64,000 nucleotides of DNA from IDS-8 sp040902105 (GCA_040902105.1 JBBDXW010000021.1:1-64000), one strand, 5' to 3'; shown: positions 52,842 to 61,559, counted from the stretch's first letter. Numbers and translations: made by a program. The notes: a model not told the origin generated them from the letters alone.

Positions 52842-54499
52842 GTGCTACTCCCGGAGCGTTGCTTGTCGATGCGGTTGCTCTCGACCGTTCTATTGTCGAT
52901 CAGTTCTATGGAATCCGGGTTCAGTTCTGCCCCGAACATATCCCGCAGCGCCTTGACGTTCGGATCGGCTTCCAGCGATTTCCGTGCGGCTTCGAGCTTT
53001 TCGTCAGAGCGCCTGGCCTGCTCCTGCATGGGCGTTTCCACCGGGGGTGCGGCACCCGCGGATATGGCAATGGAAATATCGACTTTCAAGCGCTGGCCGA
53101 ATTTGCCGGAGAGCGCGTCGGCGATCGCCTGTTGCCGTGATTTCGTCAACAGCGATTCGGAGCGGCGGTCCAGCCCGAGATGTACGGTATCGCCATCGTG
53201 GCGCAGGTAGGCGCAATTACCGGCCAGCAGCTTGCTGGCGCCGCTCAGATCGAGTTCCGCGATCAACTTGCCCCAGTCCGCCGGCTCGTGCAGGTCTACG
53301 GACGCCGGTCCGGCCTTCGGCGGTTCCACTACCTTCAGTTTTCCGGGCGCCGCCCCCGGTCGCGGCCGCGAGTCTCTTGCCGCGGCACCGCCCGGTTCCG
53401 CTTCATCGGAACTGCGCCGCGGCTGGAACGCCAGCATCCTCAGCAAGGTCATTTCGACGCCGCTTCTGGGGTCCGGGGCCAGATCCAGATCACGCCGACC
53501 GATGAGCGCTGTCTGGTAGAAGAGTTGCACATCTTCGGCGGCGATACGCTGCGCGAATCCCGCAATTTCGTGCTCCGCCAAATCGTCGTCGCTGTCGGTC
53601 GCCCCGACCGCCTGGTAAACCGCAACCCGCTGCAACAGACGCGCCAGATCGTCCAGCAATCGCGCGTAATCCGGAAACTGTTCATCGATTGACGCGATAG
53701 CCCGGATCAATCCCGGTGCATCGCCATCCGCAAGAAAGCCGAGCAAGGAACTCACGTGTGCCCTGTCAATCGTGCCAAGCATGGTCGACACAGCATCCTG
53801 TTGCAGCTCGCCGCCGCAGTACGCGATCGCCTGGTCGAGCAGGCTCAATGCATCGCGCAGACTGCCGTCCGCGGCGCGCGCGATCATCGATAGCGATGCG
53901 GCATCCGCGGCAATGCTTTCTTCCCTGCAGATGTGCTCGAGGCGATCCTTGATCAGCGAGGGCGTCAAACGCTTCAGATTGAATTGCAGGCAACGCGACA
54001 GGACCGTGGCCGGCAGCTTCTGCGGGTCTGTAGTTGCCAGCAGGAACTTGACGTGCGGCGGCGGCTCTTCGAGCGTCTTCAGCAATGCGTTGAACGAGCT
54101 CTTCGACAGCATGTGCACCTCGTCGATGAGGTAAATCTTGTAGCGCCCGCGTGCCGGCGCGTATTGCACGTTGTCGAGCAGGTCTCGCGTGTCGTCGACC
54201 TTGGTCTTCGAGGCGGCGTCTACTTCAATCAGGTCGACAAAGCGGCCCTCGTCGATCTCGCGACAGGCGCTGCACTGACCACAAGGTTCCGCGGTAACGC
54301 CTTTCTCGCAATTGAGCGATTTCGCGAGAATCCGCGCAATCGTGGTCTTGCCGACGCCGCGGGTACCGGTAAAAAGGTAAGCGTGATGCAGGCGCTGCGT
54401 TTCGAGCGCGTTCGTCAGCGCCCTGAGGACATGTTCCTGGCCCGTGGTTTCACGAAAATTTTTCGGTCGCCACTTGCGGGCGAGAGCGAGGTAACTCAT
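52838..54499 (-). CDS. dnaX: DNA polymerase III subunits gamma/tau
   Basis: Clamp-loader ATPase and organiser of the replisome. The 553-residue protein has Walker A GTRGVGKTTIARI, the zinc module EPCGQCSACREI, DEx-type YLIDEVHMLSKSS, SRC motif TVLSRCLQFNLK and the tau C-terminal region. I see no A-rich slippery heptamer of the E. coli type, so shortened gamma may not be made by programmed frameshifting. Start MSYLALARKWRPKNFRETTG is canonical. Confidence 0.97.
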   Translation of the reverse strand: MSYLALARKWRPKNFRETTGQEHVLRALTNALETQRLHHAYLFTGTRGVGKTTIARILAKSLNCEKGVTAEPCGQCSACREIDEGRFVDLIEVDAASKTKVDDTRDLLDNVQYAPARGRYKIYLIDEVHMLSKSSFNALLKTLEEPPPHVKFLLATTDPQKLPATVLSRCLQFNLKRLTPSLIKDRLEHICREESIAADAASLSMIARAADGSLRDALSLLDQAIAYCGGELQQDAVSTMLGTIDRAHVSSLLGFLADGDAPGLIRAIASIDEQFPDYARLLDDLARLLQRVAVYQAVGATDSDDDLAEHEIAGFAQRIAAEDVQLFYQTALIGRRDLDLAPDPRSGVEMTLLRMLAFQPRRSSDEAEPGGAAARDSRPRPGAAPGKLKVVEPPKAGPASVDLHEPADWGKLIAELDLSGASKLLAGNCAYLRHDGDTVHLGLDRRSESLLTKSRQQAIADALSGKFGQRLKVDISIAISAGAAPPVETPMQEQARRSDEKLEAARKSLEADPNVKALRDMFGAELNPDSIELIDNRTVESNRIDKQRSGSST

Positions 54500-54552
54500 A
54501 GGTTCGACGGCGAATGAGACGGTGAGTGAATTCCGACAGTGTATCGGATGTC

Positions 54553-54630
54553 AGGGGACAGTGACCTTAGTCGCGCTAAGCGCAAAGGGAACCCTACGCC
54601 CTAATTACGCAATTAAGGTCACTGTCCCCA
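54553..54630. repeat. GGGGACAGTGACC palindromic repeat, copy 3
   Basis: Inverted 16-bp arms GGGGACAGTGACCTTA and TAAGGTCACTGTCCCC flank an unrelated 40-base centre. The element ends six bases before the 3' end of the SRP RNA (which reads on the minus strand), so it may terminate that transcript. Confidence 0.8.
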
Positions 54631-54635
54631 AAAAT

Positions 54636-54741
54636 GGCCCGCGCCAGCCCCTCCCCGGCACCCGGTGTGACCGCTGCCGCTGCTCCCTTCCGGGCCTGAC
54701 GGGGTTCACGGCTGACCGTCGCGGGGAAACCGACGCGGACC
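54636..54741 (-). ncRNA. ffs: Signal recognition particle 4.5S RNA
   Basis: Scaffold RNA for Ffh in cotranslational targeting. Minus strand contains the conserved core GTCAGGCCCGGAAGGGAGCA, with the AGGCCCGGAAGGGAGCA tetraloop-helix 8 region. The ends pair as GGTCCGCG with CGCGGGCC; the resulting RNA is about 106 bases, the normal small bacterial SRP RNA. Located upstream of dnaX, as in many bacteria. Confidence 0.93.
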
Positions 54742-54748
54742 GGGCGAG

Positions 54749-54777
54749 ATTATCGCCTTAGTACCGCCGAGACTCAA
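54749..54777 (-). promoter_or_regulatory. Sigma-70 promoter of ffs
   Basis: Minus-strand TTGAGT (54772-54777), a 17-base spacer and GATAAT (54749-54754); transcription would start about 7 bases later, at the predicted 5' end of the SRP RNA. Good agreement in both hexamers and spacing. Confidence 0.75.
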
Positions 54778-54908
54778 TGCGAGCGGTACCGATGCACGCC
54801 GGTATTCATTGCAAAAGAGAAAAAAATGACCGGAGCTTGCTATTCTCCCGCTCTATGAAAGGTCGCCGCCGGAACAAACACCGCGATGCGGCACACGAGG
54901 AGAAATGA

Positions 54909-56492
54909 ATGAGCGAGCTGGCTCAATTCGCGACGCTCGATCCGTTTACAGGAATGACTGCAGAAAACCCGGGCCTGGTGTGCAATTTGCTGGCCGGGAA
55001 CTGGCGCGATGGCGACATTCTGCGCGACGACATTGTCGATCCGATGAACGGACAGGCTTTTCTGCAGGTACCCGACACGAGAAAGCATGACGGGTTCGTT
55101 CAAAGCCTGCGGCGTTGCCCTAAAACCGGAATGCACAACCCGCTGAAGTGTCCGGAGCGTTACGTGATGCTCGGCAGGATCTGTGCAAGAGCGTCGGCAT
55201 TACTCGCACAAAAAGACGTGCAGGACTATTTCACGAAGCTGATACAACGTGTCATGCCCAAAAGCTGGCAGCAATGCCAGGGCGAAGTGACCGTTACCCG
55301 TGTGTTTTTGGAGAATTTTTCCGGCGACGGTGTGCGCTTTCTCGCCAGGGGTTTCTCCAATCCCGGCGACCATCCGGGACAGGAATCGCGAGGATACCGC
55401 TGGCCGTTCGGCCCGGTCGCGGTGATAGCGCCCTTCAATTTCCCGCTGGAAATTCCCGCGCTGCAGGTGATGGGCGCACTGTTCATGGGTAACAAACCCG
55501 TCGTCAAGGTCGACTCGAAGGTGAGCGCGGTTTTCGAACAGTTTCTGCGCTTGCTGATTCATGCGGGACTGCCGGCCACGGACGTCGACCTCGTTCATTG
55601 CTGCGGGAGCGAGATGGGCAAGCTGTTGAACGCGGCAAGGGACGATCTGCGGCTCGTCCAGTTCACCGGATCGAGCGAGGTCGCCGAGCGCATTGCCGCC
55701 CAGTTCAATGGCGCGGTGAGGCTCGAGGATGCCGGGTTCGACTGGAAGGTAATCGGGCCGGACTACGATCCCGGGTGGCTGGACTATGTGGCGTGGCAGG
55801 CGGACCAGGATGCGTATAGCGCCACCGGCCAGAAATGCTCGGCGCAAAGCATCCTGTTCATGCATCGGAACTGGGCGGACGCGCTGCTGCCGAAACTGAA
55901 AGTGCTGGCGGCGCGGCGCAAACTGGACGACCTGACGATCGGTCCGGTGCTGAGCTGGACCAATGAGCGCATGCTCGCGCACATCAAGGCGGTGACGGCA
56001 ATTCCCGGCGCGGAACTGCTGTTCGGCGGCACGCCGCTCGAAAACCATTCGATTCCGCAGCGTTACGGCGCCATGCAGGCGACGGCGGTGCGCGTGCCGC
56101 TCGACGCGCTTTGCGGCGAGCACTTCGAACTCGTAACCACAGAATTGTTCGGGCCGTTCCAGGTCATTATCCAGTACGACGACGGCGATCTGCCGCAAGT
56201 ACTGCGGGCCCTCGAACGCATGTCACAACACCTCACCGCTGCGGTCGTCAGCAGCGACATCGAGTTCCAGAACCGCGTGCTGGGAGCAACGATCAACGGC
56301 ACAACCTACTGCGGCATGCGTGCACGCACGACGGGAGCGCCACAGAATCACTGGTTCGGTCCCTGCGGGGATCCGCGCGCCGCCGGGATCGGGACGCCCG
56401 AGGCCATCGTCAACACCTGGAGCGGGCATCGCGAGATCATCCTCGATCAGGGGCCGCTCCCCGAGCGCTGGTCGCTGCCTGCGTCCGCGTGA
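54909..56492 (+). CDS. Aldehyde dehydrogenase, ALDH12-like (probable 1-pyrroline-5-carboxylate dehydrogenase)
   Basis: 527 residues that strongly resemble the plant ALDH12 class of P5C dehydrogenase rather than the usual bacterial PutA or RocA type. Shared blocks include GEVTVTRVFLENFSGDGVRF, YRWPFGPVAVIAPFNFPLEI, FTGSSEVAERIAAQFNGAVR, VAWQADQDAYSATGQKCSAQ with catalytic Cys310, NHSIPQRYGAMQATAVRVPL and RTTGAPQNHWFGPCGDPRAAGIGTPEA. Predicted reaction: glutamate semialdehyde to glutamate with NAD+. Followed 11 bases later by a methionine-aminotransferase-like gene, so the two are in one operon. Confidence 0.85.
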   Translation: MSELAQFATLDPFTGMTAENPGLVCNLLAGNWRDGDILRDDIVDPMNGQAFLQVPDTRKHDGFVQSLRRCPKTGMHNPLKCPERYVMLGRICARASALLAQKDVQDYFTKLIQRVMPKSWQQCQGEVTVTRVFLENFSGDGVRFLARGFSNPGDHPGQESRGYRWPFGPVAVIAPFNFPLEIPALQVMGALFMGNKPVVKVDSKVSAVFEQFLRLLIHAGLPATDVDLVHCCGSEMGKLLNAARDDLRLVQFTGSSEVAERIAAQFNGAVRLEDAGFDWKVIGPDYDPGWLDYVAWQADQDAYSATGQKCSAQSILFMHRNWADALLPKLKVLAARRKLDDLTIGPVLSWTNERMLAHIKAVTAIPGAELLFGGTPLENHSIPQRYGAMQATAVRVPLDALCGEHFELVTTELFGPFQVIIQYDDGDLPQVLRALERMSQHLTAAVVSSDIEFQNRVLGATINGTTYCGMRARTTGAPQNHWFGPCGDPRAAGIGTPEAIVNTWSGHREIILDQGPLPERWSLPASA

Positions 56493-56503
56493 CCGGACAG
56501 CTT

Positions 56504-57667
56504 ATGCCAATGCCACAGTCCATCCAGAGCAAGCTGCCCGCCGTCGGGACGACGATCTTCACCGTCATGAGCCAGCTCGCCGCAGAATGCGGCGCCATCA
56601 ACCTGTCCCAGGGCTTCCCGAGCTTCGATCCCGATCCCGAGCTCAAGCGCCTGATCGACCATCATGTCAGGGCGGGCGCCAATCAGTATGCGCCGATGCC
56701 GGGCGTGCCTTCTCTGCGTCGTGAGATCGCCGCCAAAGTGTTGCGGCTGTACGGCCGACGCGTCGATGAAAACACAGAAGTCACGGTTTGCACCGGAGCC
56801 ACCGAAGGCCTGTTCAGTACGGTTCAGGCGATAGTACGACCGGGTGACGAGGTGATCGTCTTCGATCCCGCTTACGATTCGTACGAGCCGGCGGTCGTGC
56901 TGGCTGGTGGACGGACGCGGCACGTGCCCCTGATTGTCGCCGACAACGAATTCCGGATCGACTGGCAACGGCTGGCCGACACGATCAACGACAAAACGCG
57001 GCTCATCATCCTCAATTTCCCACAGAATCCGACCGGCGCCGTGCTGACGCAGGATGACCTGGAATCCCTCGCCGCCCTGGTTCGCGATAGCGACGCTTTT
57101 CTGCTGTCGGACGAGGTGTACGAACACATCATCTTCGACGGCCTTGCCCACCAGAGCCTGCTGCGGCACGACGAATTGTGGCAGCGATCCTTCGTCATTT
57201 CGTCCTTCGGCAAGACCTATCATGCGACCGGCTGGAAAGTCGGATACTGCATAGCACCCGCATCTCTCACGGCGGAATTTCGTAAGGTGCACCAGTTCAC
57301 CACGTTTGCGGTCGTCACGCCGATTCAGCATGCGCTTGCGGACTACATGGCGAAGACGCCGGAACACTACGACATTTTGCCGGCATTCTATGAAGCAAAG
57401 CGGGATCGCTTTTGCGCGCTGGTGCAAGACTCGCGCTTTCGCTTTCATCCGGCAAAGGGAACGTTTTTTCAGATTCTCGACTACTCCGAAATCACGGACG
57501 AGCCGGATCTGCAGTATGCCAAGAGGCTGACGCATGAGATCGGTGTTGCGTCCATACCGGTTTCGGTGTTCTGCGAGCAGCCTCCGCCCGGGCGAAAACT
57601 GCGGTTCTGCTTTGCCAAGGACGACGCAACTCTCGAACAAGCGGCAATGAAACTATGTCAACTCTGA
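56504..57667 (+). CDS. Methionine aminotransferase-like PLP enzyme (YbdL class)
   Basis: 387-residue class I aminotransferase: SQGFPSFDPDPELKRLIDHH, PGVPSLRREIA, ILNFPQNPTGAVLTQDDLES, DEVYEHIIFDG, and PLP lysine K237 in ISSFGKTYHATGWKVGYCIA. E. coli YbdL transaminates methionine and aromatic acids, using glutamine as donor in some members. Followed, with a 13-base overlap, by a YafV-type amidase, fitting the methionine salvage (ketomethylthiobutyrate) pathway. Confidence 0.88.
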   Translation: MPMPQSIQSKLPAVGTTIFTVMSQLAAECGAINLSQGFPSFDPDPELKRLIDHHVRAGANQYAPMPGVPSLRREIAAKVLRLYGRRVDENTEVTVCTGATEGLFSTVQAIVRPGDEVIVFDPAYDSYEPAVVLAGGRTRHVPLIVADNEFRIDWQRLADTINDKTRLIILNFPQNPTGAVLTQDDLESLAALVRDSDAFLLSDEVYEHIIFDGLAHQSLLRHDELWQRSFVISSFGKTYHATGWKVGYCIAPASLTAEFRKVHQFTTFAVVTPIQHALADYMAKTPEHYDILPAFYEAKRDRFCALVQDSRFRFHPAKGTFFQILDYSEITDEPDLQYAKRLTHEIGVASIPVSVFCEQPPPGRKLRFCFAKDDATLEQAAMKLCQL

Positions 57668-58443
57668 CCGTCTCGATCGTGCAGGCTGAACTGCACTGGC
57701 ATGACCCCCAACGCAACCTGCTCGAATTTGCGAAGATTTTGACGCGGCAGGAGAGCACGACGGACCTGATCGTGTTGCCGGAGATGTTCTCGACCGGATT
57801 TACGATGGACGCGGCAGCGCATGCGGAACGCATGGACGGCCGCACCGTGTCGTGGATGGCCGAAACGGCGCAGAAGAGCGGCGCAGCGATCTGCGGCAGC
57901 CTGATCATCGAGGCCGACGGCAATTATTACAATCGTTTCGTCCTGACGCGCGCGGACGGCACGGCCGTATACTACGACAAACGGCATTTGTTCCGGCTTG
58001 CAGACGAGCACGAGCATTACGCGCCGGGAACGAAGCTGCGTACGTTCGATCTGAACGGCTGGCGGATTCGTCCCATGGTCTGTTACGACCTGCGGTTTCC
58101 AGTCTGGAGCCGCAACCGCGACGAATACGAGCTTCTCATTTACGTCGCGAACTGGCCCGACCGCCGTCACCAGGCCTGGGAAACGCTGATTCGGGCGCGT
58201 GCAATCGAAAATCTCTCGTTCGTCGCGGCGGTCAACCGGATCGGCACGGACGGCAATGACAAGAAGTATATCGGCGGCAGCGCGATTATCGACTACCTCG
58301 GCAATTACCTGGTGTCATTTGCAGCGGAACCCGGCATGTCATCCGCAACACTGGACATGACGGCTTTGGCGAAATTCCGCGAGAAATTTCCGTTCCACCT
58401 GGATGCCGACGCGTTCGCGCTGTCGCCCGACCCACGGAGATAA
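57655..58443 (+). CDS. Omega-amidase (YafV/Nit2-like)
   Basis: 262-residue nitrilase-superfamily enzyme with the catalytic triad Glu43 (VLPEMFSTGF), Lys109 (YYDKRHLFRL) and Cys143 (MVCYDLRFPVWS). Omega-amidases hydrolyse alpha-ketoglutaramate released when glutamine is used as amino donor. Overlap with the YbdL-like gene indicates they act together: transamination by YbdL drives the keto product and YafV removes the ketoglutaramate. Confidence 0.9.
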   Translation: MSTLTVSIVQAELHWHDPQRNLLEFAKILTRQESTTDLIVLPEMFSTGFTMDAAAHAERMDGRTVSWMAETAQKSGAAICGSLIIEADGNYYNRFVLTRADGTAVYYDKRHLFRLADEHEHYAPGTKLRTFDLNGWRIRPMVCYDLRFPVWSRNRDEYELLIYVANWPDRRHQAWETLIRARAIENLSFVAAVNRIGTDGNDKKYIGGSAIIDYLGNYLVSFAAEPGMSSATLDMTALAKFREKFPFHLDADAFALSPDPRR

Positions 58444-58449
58444 GAGCCG

Positions 58450-58516
58450 TTCGCCCGTTTCACGGGCTCCAGCGGAGGTTCTATTATCGCGGTTGGAGTC
58501 CGTGAAAACGGGCGAT
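58450..58516. repeat. REP pair (BIME-like), inverted
   Basis: Inverted unit TTCGCCCGTTTCACGGGCTC-CA at 58450 and direct unit GGTTGGAGTCCGTGAAAACG-GGCGA at 58491. Related to the pairs at 7889 and 61560 but in the opposite arrangement. It follows the yafV-like gene directly. Confidence 0.8.
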
Positions 58517-58535
58517 CCTTCAGTCGGTTTTTTCC

Positions 58536-59399
58536 TCACTGATCGAACAACGACCGAAACACAAACCCGATTCCCTTCAACTCCCCATCCGAGCTGAACC
58601 GGTAAGCAAGCCCAATCCGATCGAAGCTGAACCGCCACACTTTGATCGGCGCGTCCGCCTTACTGAGAGCTAGGCCCAGCTCCCACTGATCGCTGATCTC
58701 CTCGGTCGTGAGGTCGCGGCGAACGATGTCGAGGTCTGCCGGGAACCAGGTGTAACCGGCATGCCAGTTCAGCATCAGCTGTCGACTTTCCAGTTGCAGA
58801 TTGCCGAGCGGCGCAGCCATCTCCACCGCGATCGTGATCGGCCAGAAATGCGACGAGGGGCCGCCGTTTGGCGAGTAACCCACGAAACCGATCGAATTCA
58901 ACAACGCCCCATCCAGTTTTCCCGCTGTAAAGGCCAGTCGGCTGCGAAAGCCGGTCCAGTACGTCCATGCGGACTCGTCGCCGTTCAGCACCGTGCCCCA
59001 TCCGGCCGCGGCAAACGGACGTAATGTCCAGCGTTCGTTCATCAAAATGTCGAAGTGGATTCCGGGCGTGACGCTCACGTTGGCGAGATTGTCCGGATCC
59101 ACCGAGCCGGCCAGATCGTCAAGCGGAAAATGATCCAGGCCGACGGTAATCGGAATACGAAGCTCCACGCCGATGGTGCGGGAGCCGTCGTCATTGATGG
59201 ACGCCTTGCGCAATGGCTTGCGCGGCGCATAGCGAATCGCGAATGCGTCTCTCTCGTCCCCGACCTGGTACCAGCCGGTGCCGAAGTAGGTCGAATACGC
59301 CCAGGGGATGGCGCTGACCTCCTCCGTCTGGGCCTCTGCAATTGCGGACAGCGCCAGAACGAATGAAGCCAGAATCAGCCGGGATAAATTTGCATGCAT
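58536..59399 (-). CDS. Predicted outer-membrane beta-barrel protein
   Basis: 287-residue precursor with a signal peptide (MHANLSRLILASFVLALSAI, ending AEAQ) and alternating hydrophobic patterns of a beta-barrel, e.g. GIHFDILMNERWTLRPFAAA, RLAFTAGKLDGALLNSIGF and a final IGLAYRFSSDGELKGIGFVFRSLF ending in Phe-Asp-Gln rather than aromatic Phe. Function and family unknown. Encoded on the minus strand; the barrel would be about 12-14 strands. Confidence 0.7.
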   Translation of the reverse strand: MHANLSRLILASFVLALSAIAEAQTEEVSAIPWAYSTYFGTGWYQVGDERDAFAIRYAPRKPLRKASINDDGSRTIGVELRIPITVGLDHFPLDDLAGSVDPDNLANVSVTPGIHFDILMNERWTLRPFAAAGWGTVLNGDESAWTYWTGFRSRLAFTAGKLDGALLNSIGFVGYSPNGGPSSHFWPITIAVEMAAPLGNLQLESRQLMLNWHAGYTWFPADLDIVRRDLTTEEISDQWELGLALSKADAPIKVWRFSFDRIGLAYRFSSDGELKGIGFVFRSLFDQ

Positions 59400-59609
59400 T
59401 ATGTGATACGGCGAGGGATTTGATGCGGCGAATAAATCTTCCGCAACGGCGGTTTCCTTGCCGTTCGCGGCGGTGACGCCCCCGGAGCCGCTATTGTAAC
59501 GTGATATCGGCGTTGGCCGCCCCGCGACCCGCCATGTTAAAATCCCGGCTCAGGAAACACATTCCGTCGCGCGACGCGAATACCTCCACCCGATTTCAGG
59601 AGTACTCGT

Positions 59610-60071
59610 ATGGACACAGGTTGGATACAGGTCTTCGTCCTGACTCTAAGCGAATGCATTGCTCCGGCCGGCAAGACCGTGTGCCAGGAGCAGGAAGTGC
59701 AATATCAGTTTGTCGACAAAGCCGAATGCGAGACGGTTTTGCAACAGCTTGTCGACTACAGTGCCGGATCGGACAAGGTCATCGTGAACGAGAACCGGTC
59801 AAGCTGCCTGCCCACGACGAAGGAACAGCCGGTATTTGCGTCGCTGGACGAGGCGAATGCAGAGCTCGCGGATGCCGAAGGATGGGGGGTCCTGCAGCCG
59901 GAGCAGGAGCGTGAGGAGAGCGCACAGACACAGACAGCGCATCAGGAACGCCTGGCGAAACTGCCGGACTGCGAGGCGACCAATCGTACGCCGCCGTGCA
60001 AGGTCGGGCAGATTATTATCGAAGCCGAGGGCGGGCAGGAGCTTGAGGTTTGGAAGAGGGATGAGGACTGA
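59610..60071 (+). CDS. Hypothetical Cys-containing protein
   Basis: 153 residues starting MDTGWIQVFVLTLSECIAPA, with an N-terminal hydrophobic stretch and about six cysteines (SECIAPAGKTVCQEQ, AECETVL, SSCLPTT, DCEATNRTPPCKVG). Could be a small exported disulfide-bonded protein, but no clear signal peptide cleavage site is visible. The stop overlaps the 3' end of tRNA-Ser on the opposite strand. Confidence 0.5.
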   Translation: MDTGWIQVFVLTLSECIAPAGKTVCQEQEVQYQFVDKAECETVLQQLVDYSAGSDKVIVNENRSSCLPTTKEQPVFASLDEANAELADAEGWGVLQPEQEREESAQTQTAHQERLAKLPDCEATNRTPPCKVGQIIIEAEGGQELEVWKRDED

Positions 60072-60162
<91 letters not shown>

Positions 60163-60230
60163 GGAATTTTCGCAATTTATCACTTTTACGCGCGTAAGCG
60201 TTGGCATTCGGTTTGTCTGGCAATTGCGCG

Positions 60231-60255
60231 GTCGCCCGCAATGGCGGGCTCCTAC
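60231..60255. repeat. REP palindrome, GTAGGAGCCCGC flavour
   Basis: Reads GTCGCCCGCAATGGCGGGCT-CCTAC, the same unit as at 24340 with one loop-base change. Located between tRNA-Ser and the short lipoprotein gene; it may end both transcripts. Confidence 0.75.
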
Positions 60256-60272
60256 TGGGGCAATAACGGAAG

Positions 60273-60527
60273 TCAGTCACCGTCGGTGCGAAGCGTCGGT
60301 GGAAATTCCAGGCACGGCGAGCCCTCGGGGCGCGGATCGCGGGGCGACGCGTCCGGGATGGTCATCTCACGCCCAGGCTCCAGCGGATCCAGTCCTTCCG
60401 GGGCCTCGATGCGCTCTCCCAGTTCACTCTGCTGGTAAAGCCGCGGCTCGTCGCACACCGCCGAGTTACCGCACGCACTGAGAAGCAGCGGTGCCATCAG
60501 GATCACCGTCATTCTCATCACATTCAT
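60273..60527 (-). CDS. Short lipoprotein in the bamC position
   Basis: 84 residues: MNVMRMTVILMAPLLLSACG has a lipoprotein signal with lipobox LLSAC; the mature part is acidic/Pro-rich (ERIEAPEGLDPLEPGREMTI, PDASPRDPRPEGSPCLEFPP). Its ATG overlaps the dapA stop (ATGA), so it is translationally coupled to dapA. In E. coli dapA is followed by bamC (about 345 residues); this gene has only the N-terminal unstructured lipoprotein segment and lacks the two helix-grip domains. It could be a reduced BamC or an unrelated lipoprotein. Confidence 0.7.
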   Translation of the reverse strand: MNVMRMTVILMAPLLLSACGNSAVCDEPRLYQQSELGERIEAPEGLDPLEPGREMTIPDASPRDPRPEGSPCLEFPPTLRTDGD

Positions 60528-61414
60528 CGTCCCTGCCCCATCGAGATCCCTGCTTCTTTCATTGCTTCTCTCATCTGTTCGTGGAAGCGCTCGGCAAACG
60601 GCGTCAACGGCAAACGAATTGCCGCTGAAATCAGCCCCATTTCGGCGAGTGCCCATTTAACCGGTATGGGATTCGACTCCAGAAACATTGCCGTGTTCAA
60701 CGGCTGCAGCTTCGCATCGAGGTCCATGGCCAGAGCGGTGTCATTGCCTGCCTGTGCCCTGCACATATCCGCCATCGTGCGCGGAGCGACGTTTCCCGTT
60801 ACCGTCACGACGCCGTGGCCGCCCAGTTCGATGAACTCTCGAGCAGTAAAGTCATCTCCGCCATAAAGCATGAAACTGTCCGGGACCGTGTCCCTGATTT
60901 CCTGCAGACGCTGCATATCACCGGTCGCTTCCTTGATGCCAAAAATGTTCGGGTGCTTCGCCAGACGCGCCACCGTGTCGGGCAACATGTCCGCGACCGT
61001 GCGCCCCGGAACGTTATACAGCATCACCGGTTTCTCGACTGCGTCGGCAATCGTTGCAAAGTGCCGGTAAATTCCTTCCTGCACCGGCTTGTTGTAGTAC
61101 GGAGTCACCATCAGATAGGCGTCGATTTTCGACTTTCCCACTTCACGCGACAGCTCGATCGTCTGCTTGGTCGAGTTCGACCCGGTACCGGCGATCACGG
61201 GCAACCGGCCCGCGACGATCTCTACGGCGCGGCCGATCAGTTCGGCGTGCTCATTCTTTTCGAGCGTCGCCGATTCGCCGGTGGTGCCGGCGATGACCAG
61301 GCCGTCACTGCCCTCAGCGATGTGAAACTCCACGAGTCGCTCAACGGCCGCGTAGTCGACGCGGTCGTTGCCATCGAACGGCGTCACCAGCGCCACCAGG
61401 CTGCCCGTGAACAC
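60524..61414 (-). CDS. dapA: 4-hydroxy-tetrahydrodipicolinate synthase
   Basis: Condenses pyruvate with aspartate semialdehyde on the diaminopimelate/lysine route. The 296-residue TIM-barrel protein has LVALVTPFDGNDRVDYAAVE, VIAGTTGESATLEKNEHAEL, TPYYNKPVQEGIYRHFATIA, NVPGRTVADMLPDTVARLAK with the Schiff-base lysine in IFGIKEATGDMQ, and Tyr in the TPYYNKP segment. GTG start is preceded by GAGGAG at good spacing. Followed with 4-base overlap by the short lipoprotein. Confidence 0.95.
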   Translation of the reverse strand: MFTGSLVALVTPFDGNDRVDYAAVERLVEFHIAEGSDGLVIAGTTGESATLEKNEHAELIGRAVEIVAGRLPVIAGTGSNSTKQTIELSREVGKSKIDAYLMVTPYYNKPVQEGIYRHFATIADAVEKPVMLYNVPGRTVADMLPDTVARLAKHPNIFGIKEATGDMQRLQEIRDTVPDSFMLYGGDDFTAREFIELGGHGVVTVTGNVAPRTMADMCRAQAGNDTALAMDLDAKLQPLNTAMFLESNPIPVKWALAEMGLISAAIRLPLTPFAERFHEQMREAMKEAGISMGQGR

Positions 61415-61559
61415 AAGATCTCCTCGCCACAAATAAGCCGGCGATGTTACTGTTCACCTGTTGGAGTGGCAAGGCGGGATCCGGGTCGACCGGGGTTGTG
61501 GATTCCCGGTTGCGCGGAAACGAGCGGATGCTGCGTTGCGACAGGTTGGTTAGTACACA

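Noticed and set aside
54522..54761. 79-codon plus-strand frame across the SRP RNA
   Set aside because: Lies opposite the ffs RNA and a palindromic repeat; no coding evidence.
59400..59609. Gene or RNA in the 210-base gap before the Cys-containing hypothetical gene
   Set aside because: No frame, hairpin or promoter of convincing quality seen.
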